A stretch of 16,691 nucleotides of DNA from Thalassiosira profunda (taxonomy: Eukaryota > Bacillariophyta > Thalassiosirophyceae > Thalassiosirales > Thalassiosiraceae): assembly GCA_036939355.1 (NCBI GenBank), contig JALLAP010000966.1, forward strand, positions 1 through 16,691. The letters run 5' to 3'. A program made the translations under genes and the position numbers. Below the pieces are notes generated by a model that was given only the letters and a program-made list of their open reading frames with translations, did not search any database and was not told the DNA's origin. This document shows, piece after piece, positions 6,976-13,830 of the stretch (positions are counted from its first letter, which is position 1; the number at the start of each line of letters is the position of its first letter).

Positions 6976-9726
6976 ATGATGACCCGCCTCCCTCTGCCCC
7001 TCGCGCTCGCCGCCCTCCTCCTTCCCGCCGCCCGCGCCAACCCCACGTGCGGCGCCCAGGCGGGAGGGGCGTCGTGCCCTTACTCGTGGGCGCCGTGCTG
7101 TTCCGAGCACGGCTACTGCGGCTCGTCGGCCGACTATTGCGGCGCCGGGTGTCAGAACGGGCCGTGCACCGGATCGGGGAATTACAATTACTGCGGGAGT
7201 GATTGGGTGGCGGCGAATAGTCAATGCGGGAGGGCATGTCCGAACGGTGAAGATTCGGAGGTGAGATTATGGTGTTGGCGATCGGGGCTGGAGAGACACG
7301 TGCTGTTTTGTCGAGTGTGTTGTGCGCAAGATTGCAATTGAGAGTGTATCCGTCCTCGCCCAGCCGCGAGAGCCGAAGCTGCGCGGTCTTTGTTTGATTG
7401 CTTCGTTTTGATTATGCTCTATTTCTCATCCAGTTCTTGTTCCGTACTCGCGCAGTGCCTCGGCGACGACAAATGCTTCGCCGACTGTGCCGCCTGTCCC
7501 GCCACCTCGGGCTCGCCCAACAATCCGCCGCCTTCGCCCACGCCTCCGTCTCCCTCTCCGCCGTCGCCCACGCCGCCCACCGGACCCACCCCGGTCGCCA
7601 CCGCGGCGTATCACGACTCTCGCATGATCGCCTACGTCGGCAACTGGCAGACTTGTCCGACTCCCGAGCAGGTCGATCATTACACGCACATCGTCGTGGC
7701 ATTTGCCGTCACGTACACGTGGTCGTGGAGCGGAAACAATTGCTTTGCAGACTGCAAGCTGCCATCGACGGTGCCGGTGTGCGCCAATAGCGTCAATCAG
7801 AATCTGGTCGACAGCTGGCGAGCGGCAGGGAAGAAGGTCATACTGAGCTTTGGCGGGGCAGGCATGGGCGGAAGCTGGGCCGGTGACACCAACAATTGCT
7901 GGGACTATTGCTTCGGGAAGGAGGAGGAACTGTCGACGGACCTCGTCAACATCATCCAAAACCAACGGTTCGACGGCATTGACATGGACTACGAATATTG
8001 CTACGACGCCGCCAACCGGCACAATCGAGATTGCAGGAATAGCGGAACGGGCCTGTACAGCGACGCGAAGGCGCAGACGTTCCTTAGTGAAATGACGAGC
8101 AAACTGCGCAGTAAGATGGACGCGATCGGCAGCGGATACGAACTGACCCATGCGCCGATGGACGTGGACCTCACGACCGACACCCCGTACTACCAGATGT
8201 TGAAGAGTCAGAATGCACAGCTTGACTTTCTCATGGTGAGGAATGCATTGAACTGGCCGGTCTGCTGCGAGTGAACGTCTCAAGCTCACGCTTCTTCCTC
8301 CTCGTTCACAGCCTCAATTTTACAACGGAATCACGCGCGTGGTCTCCGACGGATTTGCCAGCTCCGGCGCGGGACAGGTCGCGACCGCCAGCCTCTACAC
8401 AAATCTGGCGAACGATCTTTTTAACAGTGAGCCGGAGAAGGTGGTGTTCGGATTCTGCATTGACGATTGCGCCGGGCAGAATTCCAACGCCAACGCCGTC
8501 CAGGCCGTCGCAGTGCTGCAAGACGTCAAAACCTACAACAGCAACGAGTTTGCGTGCAACGGCGGCGCCTTCTTTTGGGTTGCGTTCAAGGACGTTAATG
8601 GAGCGTGGTCTAACACGGTGTGGTCCGAGGTGATCAAGACACAAGGTGAGACTTCTTTCACAACCGAGCAGATGGGGCAAGATCGACAATTCGTACGGGC
8701 TTGCTTGAACTGTTCAAAGAGCAACTCTGATCGTGGAGACAACTCAATCAATGCTCTCCTTTCGTTTCCAACACAGGTTGCAGCGGTTCTGGGCCCACTC
8801 CGATTGTCAATCCATACCCTCCTCCGCCGTCCCCGACCCCGCCAATCGATCCAGCTCCTCAGCCAGCGCCAAGTCCAAATCCGCCGCCTGCACCAGTGCC
8901 CGCGCCCGCACCAGCCCCCGGGCCCACCTCTAGTTGCATCACGAATTGTCCTACGGCCAATTGGGACATCATCGGCAGCGGTGACTGCTCTGGATATCAC
9001 CACTGCGCTAGCGGCGCGAAGGGAGACTTCATCGCTTGTCCGACCGGAACGCTGTGGCAACAAAGCATCAAGGGATGCGATTGGGACTACAACGTCAACT
9101 GTCCCTGCACGAACAACAACAACAGCCCTACGCCACCGACGGTCGTGCCACCTCCTGCGCCCACGCCACCCAGTCCGACCCCTCCATCGCCCACGCCGCC
9201 CAGTCCAACTCCTCCCAGCCCAACGCCACCTTCGCCTCCTCCTCCGAGCCCGACATCGCTGGCAAATTGCGGCGAGGATTGCTCGACGACGGAAACGCAC
9301 TTGCTCTACCCCACGCCTGGCTGCTCCGGCTTCTATTACTGTTGGCAGGGCATTTTCAATGTTGTGGAGTGCTCCCCGGGGACTCTCTTCAATTTTGGCA
9401 TACAGTCGTGCGATTGGGACTACAACGTTGATTGCTGGTGCGGCGAGCCGAGTCCGACGCCGCCAAGCCCAACGCTGCCAACACCGCTGCCGCCGCCTCC
9501 TGCTCCACTGCCGCCGGCTCCCACTACATTGCCGCCGCCGCCCTCACCGCCACCGCCTCCTCCCGCACCAGTGGAACCAACGAATGGCAACCCGTTTTAT
9601 CCCGATTGGTCCAGAACGAACATGTGCCAGAACGACGGGAGCCAGCCCAGCTGGATGGGACCGGAGTACTTCAGCAATTCGTACGCAGATTGCTGCAACG
9701 CTTGGTTTTGGTGGACCAATTGCTAA
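6976..9726 (+). CDS. Secreted GH18 chitinase with chitin-binding modules
   Basis: Four exons (6976-7260, 7456-8235, 8312-8645, 8777-9726) give 2349 nt and 782 aa. The introns are 7261-7455 and 8236-8311 (phase 0) and 8646-8776 (phase 1); each begins GTGAG and ends CAG. Modules in order: signal peptide (about 1-21); hevein-like CBM18 (about 25-64, CCSEHGYCG); a second Cys-rich module (about 71-113, YCGSDWVAAN...CFADC); a Pro/Ser linker; the GH18 barrel (about 138-460) with catalytic DGIDMDYE at 268-275, proton donor E275, and LMPQFYN restored across intron 2; two CBM14/peritrophin-like modules (about 520-577 and 631-688, both with CDWDYNV) between SPTPP linkers; and a terminal WSRTNMC...CCNAWFWWTNC module (736-782). 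It should cleave beta-1,4-GlcNAc chains outside the cell, perhaps on the organism's own chitin or cell wall. All GH18 catalytic acids are present. Confidence 0.93.
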
Positions 9727-9762
9727 CGAATGCATGCCATTTCATAACCGCGTAACTTGACT

Positions 9763-9801
9763 GCTTGATCTGCCAATTGTGTTGCGCTTGATCTGCCAAT
9801 T
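9763..9801. repeat. 16-bp direct repeat between convergent genes
   Basis: GCTTGATCTGCCAATT occurs at 9763-9778 and again at 9786-9801 (23-bp period). It lies in the 77-bp spacer between the stop codons of the chitinase and the EI24-like gene. It is probably a small tandem duplication in 3' UTR sequence. Confidence 0.85.
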
Positions 9802-9803
9802 CG

Positions 9804-10483
9804 TCATAATTCCTTGAGCGTGGACAGTCCATATGTAGACGCCGTCGTGTTGCCCAGATACACTCGCTCCAGAAAGTTGACAGCGCTGTACACGTTGTAG
9901 ACGTGGCACGCAGGACCCACAACCGGTATCTCTTCCTCAGAACGGCCCCAAAACCCCACCAGTAAAACGCCCGGAAGTTCGATAACACGGTCCGACCCTG
10001 GCGGAAGATCCCCACATGCCCCAGCCCCGACAGAGGAATGTACATGGTGTCCCACGCCACCACCCACCCTGCGAGGAGGGCCGTCAGCAGCGGTCCCAGC
10101 ACCGGCACGAGGGCCACCACGCCCGTCAAGCCGACGAACGCCCCCGCCAGCAACTTCATCACGCCATATCGCACGAATATCTTCTCGACGAACCCGACCC
10201 TGTGCCACTCGTCCAATCCCAGGCCGTCCAACAGCCGTTCCTTCGCGCCCGTTGCCTCGAGCGACGCCATGACGAACCGATCGTCGAAGTGGAAGAAGCA
10301 GATTGAATGAATGAGCGGAGCGAGGGCCTGGCCCAGGAAAAACGTGGTGGGAGCCGCGAGCGCGCCATGGCAGACTCGTGATCCTCCTCCGCTCGTCCGC
10401 TGCAAATTGCGACCAGCAGCGCGCATGCCAGAAGCAGCAGGCACCCGTGTCCGCGGCCGACGGGCCGGCATCGGCGCGGCCAT
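9804..10483 (-). CDS. EI24/RRT8-like membrane protein, apparent 1-nt frameshift
   Basis: One minus frame runs from ATG 10483 to about 9938, and the adjacent frame continues to the stop at 9804. Together they make about 226 aa if one base is missing near 9938 (CTGAG where CTGGAG is expected). The core has hydrophobic segments (LLAGAFVGLTGVVALVPVLG and PLLTALLAGWVVAW), then WDTMYIPLSGLG and FYWWGFGAVL, and after the shift EEIPVVGPACHVYNVYSAV. The 'FG...L...IPVVGP' pattern resembles the EI24/CysZ-like superfamily and fungal RRT8/LDS membrane proteins, recalled from memory. Location would be the ER or another endomembrane; function unknown. The start is uncertain: an adjacent frame from ATG 10518 or 10497 contains a signal-peptide-like stretch (LLLLACALLVAICSGRA), so the true N-terminus may use it through another indel or a splice. 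No intron of reasonable size restores the frame at 9938. Confidence 0.6.
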
Positions 10484-10781
10484 TGCTCGCTTGTCATCGC
10501 ATGGCTGGTGGAAAGCAAGCGGGCACTTCAGGCGGAATCGCAGCGCGAAGTTTATATTTACCTTCCCTCCAAAATTGATAAGATTTCCTCTTCTTGTAGA
10601 AATCAGTAAATCAAGTAAAAAGGGTAACGATTAACAGAGGAATTCATACGAATTCTACGCGCGTCTGTCTCCGTATCCGCCCAAGCTTTGCTGGCTCGCC
10701 CTGGTTTGGGTGGCTCATTTCCCTCGAAATCAACCACCTCCGCCCCCTCCCCTACCTACCATACCAACCCCACCCTTCATC
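10484..10781. promoter_or_regulatory. Divergent promoter, EI24-like and RPS3A genes
   Basis: This 298-bp region separates the two starts. Its middle (about 10540-10640) is AT-rich for this window. The last 50 bp before the RPS3A ATG (about 10729-10781) is a nearly unbroken C-rich pyrimidine tract, which could be a 5' UTR or initiator like those of ribosomal-protein genes. The regulatory role is inferred from position and composition only. Confidence 0.4.
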
Positions 10782-12012
10782 ATGGCGATCGTAAGTCCGC
10801 ACCAGCAATGGTGTCGTTGGATCCGGCCGCCCGCTTCTCGGCGCGGCGGCCGATCCATTTTAGGCGCTCTTCGCGCAAGGCTGTCGTCTGATGAGCGAGC
10901 AGAAGATGTTGGACCGGTCTCCATCCCCAACCACCCTCGAGCCCAAGCCATCCGCCCTGTGCGCCCCCATCGCGTCGACGACGCCGTCTGAAGCCACGAA
11001 AACGAGCTCGCTGGCGCTGTTTGGGCGTCGGCGGGTAGTCTGTGGTCGCAAGCACACATCTTGTGGTCACTGCGTGATGGATGCGGCGGGCTGGGGCGTC
11101 TCGCGAGAGATGGCTCGGCGCGGTCGGGCCGGAGACCTCTCCTCCTTCTGCTCGCTCTGATGACTTCGACCTGCGCGACGAGCAATTCCAATGTAAGAAC
11201 CGATTCTCTAACCATGAATGCATGCACTTTGGCCACCGCAGGGAAAGAACAAGCGGCTGACAAAGTCAAAGAAGGGTGGCAAGAAGAAGGCCGTCGACCC
11301 CTTCCTCAAGAAGGAGTGGTACAAGCTCATCGCCCCCTCCATCTTCGCCACCAAGGAGTGCGGCAAGACCATCATCACCAAGACGCAGGGGACGAAGATC
11401 GCCTCTGACGGACTCAAGGGCCGCGTCATCGAGCTCTCCCTCGCCGACCTCAACAACAGCGAGGACCAGAGCTACCGCAAGATCAAGCTCTGCATCGAGG
11501 ACGTCCAGGGATTCAACTGCCTCCTCAACTTCCACGGCATGGACATGACCCGCGACAAGCTCTGCTCCCTCATCAAGAAGAAGCAGTCCATCATCGAGGC
11601 GAACGTCGACGCCCGGACCACGGACGGGTACATCGTCCGGATGTTCTGCATCGCCTTCACGAAGAAGCAGGACGACCAGCTCAAGGAGACGTGCTACGCC
11701 AAGTCGGCGAAGGTGCGCTCCATCCGCGCCAAGATGGTCAACACCATGTCGACCCTCGCCGGGAAGGGCGACCTCAAGACGTTGGTGAAGGCGCTCATCG
11801 CGGGAACGACCGGCGACGAGATCGTCCGGGAGGCGTCGAGCATCTTCCCCATCAAGGATTGCTACATCCGCAAGGTGAAGGTGATCAAGAAGCCCAAGTT
11901 CGACGTGACCGCGCTGATGGAGTGGCACGCCGACGACGGGCAGGACGTGGGCGCGAACGTGGCCCCGGCCGTGGCCGAGGAGACGGTGGCCGGGTCCGGC
12001 GGACGCCTCTAA
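10782..12012 (+). CDS. RPS3A: 40S ribosomal protein S3a (eS1)
   Basis: Exon 1 is only nine bases (10782-10790, ATG GCG ATC). A 451-bp intron (10791-11241, GTAAGT...CCGCAG, phase 0) follows, then exon 2 (11242-12012). The spliced product is 259 aa, the normal size for eS1. It begins MAIGKNKRLTKSKKGGKKK, as in other eukaryotes. Conserved stretches include DPFLKKEWY, APSIF, NVGKT-like ECGKTIITKTQGTKIASDGL, GRVIELSLADLNN and FNCLLNFHGMDMTRDKL. The protein sits on the small subunit near the mRNA exit side. The C-terminal tail (VAPAVAEETVAGSGGRL) diverges from the animal version. The first 72 bp of a copy of its 3' end recur after an N. An in-frame ATG at 11218 would skip exon 1 and give a non-conserved N-terminus, so the spliced start is preferred. 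Confidence 0.97.
10791..11241 (+). other. RPS3A: RPS3A first intron (451 bp)
   Basis: GTAAGT donor directly after codon 3 and a CCGCAG acceptor. It is the longest intron in the window. A long first intron next to the start codon is common in ribosomal-protein genes and can hold enhancers or snoRNAs. I see no confident snoRNA; a weak box C (10889) and box D (10988) pair is discussed among the rejected items. Confidence 0.9.
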
Positions 12013-12102
12013 ACTCCACCTACTACGTANCGTGGCCCCGGCCGTGGCCGAGGAGACGGTGGCCGGGTCCGGCGGACGCCTCTAAACTCCACCTACTACG
12101 TA
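11958..12102. repeat. Identical 72-bp direct repeat around an N (assembly join)
   Basis: Bases 11958-12029 and 12031-12102 are identical 72-mers separated only by an N at 12030. The unit covers the last 55 bp of the RPS3A coding region with its stop codon and 17 bp of 3' UTR. Exact identity and a single ambiguous base between the copies indicate two overlapping contig ends placed side by side, not a biological duplication. The real locus probably has one copy. Confidence 0.9.
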
Positions 12103-12293
12103 GGAAACTAAAAGTAATCCCACAAAGGGACTCTTGCAGCATCGTCTGTGTGGTAGCCTCTATCTCGAGAGGTATCGTACTCATAAATAGCAGAATGAAC
12201 AGCGATAATTTCGGGGTGGCAAAAGCCAGAATGCAAGCCTTTTGCAGCGCCATTCGTTGGTATTGGTTACGAGTCGCAGATTTGAATCGGTCT

Positions 12294-13633
12294 TCACCCT
12301 CGCGCTCCCTTCTCCTCTCGGAGAATGTTCTGCACCTCCTGGGCCAATCCGTACGGCATGTAGCGAGAAATCGCATCCACGCTCATCGATCGCATTTGTC
12401 CGGGGTCGCGGAGCCAATCCTCATCCAAACGGGCGGCGTAAGTGTGTATTGCGTTGTCGTCCTCTCTGTCCAAGTTCACGGCCGCGGCACGGAGGAGCGC
12501 GGCCATCGCGCTCAAACTTCCATTGGTGCTCTCCGGTCTGCGATTTGCGTTCGGCTTCTCGCTTATCTGCGCCTTTCTCCGCAATCCCTTCGCTCGGAGC
12601 TTGGCCCGCTCCTTCAGCTCCTTCCTCCGCCCTCGAACGAAACAATACGCCGGATACAGCATCGCCTTGATCCACCACGGGTGGTGGTACACCTCGAGCG
12701 ACGCGCACGCCACCCCGTGATTGGCATTCACGTCCATCCCCACGAGAAAAATGACGGCAACGACGGCCAGGGCGACGATTGTTTCGGGCCAGTGCGGGCT
12801 CAAATTCAAGTAGATGCCCAAGAATATGCCGAAGGCCACCAGAAGGATTGTAAAGAACAGAAGATACTGCAGATACATGACGGCTCTCCTTGGTGCAAAA
12901 TGAAGTCAGACAAAGACTGCACGAAATGATTGATAGAACGCCTTCATTTCTCTCACCGGGAGGTGAGCACGAAATTCTGGTGGCTTGACGCGAAGAGGAA
13001 GGAGAGGATCCAAAACCACGCCCCGAAGCACGCCACGCAGATGTTGCAGCAGAAGGCTGTTCGGATGGCTTCGTGAGAATGCAACCAAGTGCACAGGCGA
13101 TGTGCCCATTAATTTGCACTCACCGACGGCCATTACCAATTCGAAGATGCGCTCGACCACCGCGTTGGTGCTGTCGCCCCCGTAAGCCTTTGCCGAACCC
13201 CACTCGTATAATATCCACACGCCGTTGATATAGAGCGCGCCGAAGCTACATGCTCATACGATGCAGACGCAGAGAGGACGTGCGGGCGAAGATATGCGAA
13301 GTGTCAGCATCGACGAGCACATCTTTTGTGAGCAAAGTTGCCATTCAGACTCATTTCTCACAGAGTGTACGCCTCATACAGCATGATGATCCTCTCGTCC
13401 CGGATCTCGGCCGGATCGAGCGACAGCGCGAAGCAGGTGGCCTCGTAGACGCCCAGGCTGGGCGCGCCGTCCTCGCCGGAGTTATTTGCAAAGAGGAAGC
13501 GATCCATCAGCGATGCGGCGTCGGTGTCGAGCTCATCGTCCGGCGACGGATCGTCGCGAATTTTGTCCGGGCCGTCGCCGCCGTCATGGCGGCGGTGATT
13601 GCGGTGCCGATGGCGGCCCGTTGGGACGACCAT
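12294..13633 (-). CDS. Four-helix membrane protein, function unknown
   Basis: Four hand-assembled exons, complement of 12294-12888, 12957-13056, 13124-13245 and 13362-13633, total 1089 nt and 362 aa. The introns are 13246-13361 (phase 2), 13057-13123 (phase 1) and 12889-12956 (phase 2), all GTGAG...AG. The joins create continuous hydrophobic helices. TM1 (about 84-105) is LYEAYTLFGALYINGVWILY, spanning a splice. TM2 (132-156) is AFCCNICVACFGAWFWILSF. TM3 (169-194) starts MYLQYLLFFTILLVAFG. TM4 (201-218) is TIVALAVVAVIFLVGMDV. The N-terminus is polar, His/Arg- then Asp-rich. The C-terminus has a basic run (RGRRKELKERAKLRAK) and an acidic amphipathic helix at the end. I recognise no family. The start at 13633 shares a CCATGG palindrome with an opposite-strand ATG; M43 (13507) is an alternative. 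Confidence 0.7.
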
Positions 13634-13830
13634 GGCGGCGTTGTTCGGAGCGCGGCGCGCGGCGTTGTTCTCGCGGGCGGCGAGAGAAGGCGACCTGGAA
13701 AGCAGGTATCTATTTTACGTCATAGTACCTACAGTAGAGGTCTGGCTCCGCTCTGGACCTGCGCGCGCCGACAGGCCCAGAGGCACGCCGGCCCAAGAGC
13801 ACGCCGCGGCGCAGCCTGAGGCAGGCGGCG
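13634..13830. promoter_or_regulatory. Short divergent spacer, membrane-protein and FYVE genes
   Basis: Only 197 bp separate the two chosen starts, so both promoters would have to lie here or overlap coding sequence. A plus-strand ATG at 13632 opens a protein-like stretch (MAALFGARRAALFSRAAREG). It could join the FYVE frame through a 34-bp GT-AG gap (13705-13738), shorter than any other intron here. The true 5' end of the FYVE gene is therefore unsettled. Confidence 0.35.

Noticed and set aside
7426..8289. Minus-strand frame of 287 codons across the chitinase.
   Set aside because: It has a repetitive Arg/Gly run, and the plus strand encodes an intact GH18 active site in the same place.
10885..10995. 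Possible C/D-box snoRNA in the RPS3A intron (TGATGAG at 10889, CTGA at 10988).
   Set aside because: Spacing is long, the flanking stem is only four bases and asymmetric, and no clear C'/D' boxes or guide target can be seen. A second TGATGAC at 11158 has no downstream CTGA.
11266..11928. Minus-strand frame of 220 codons across RPS3A.
   Set aside because: Leucine/valine/aspartate-rich antisense shadow of a highly biased ribosomal-protein gene.
12181..12417. Short minus frame (78 codons) just past the RPS3A end.
   Set aside because: It overlaps the membrane-protein coding sequence and has no protein-like features.
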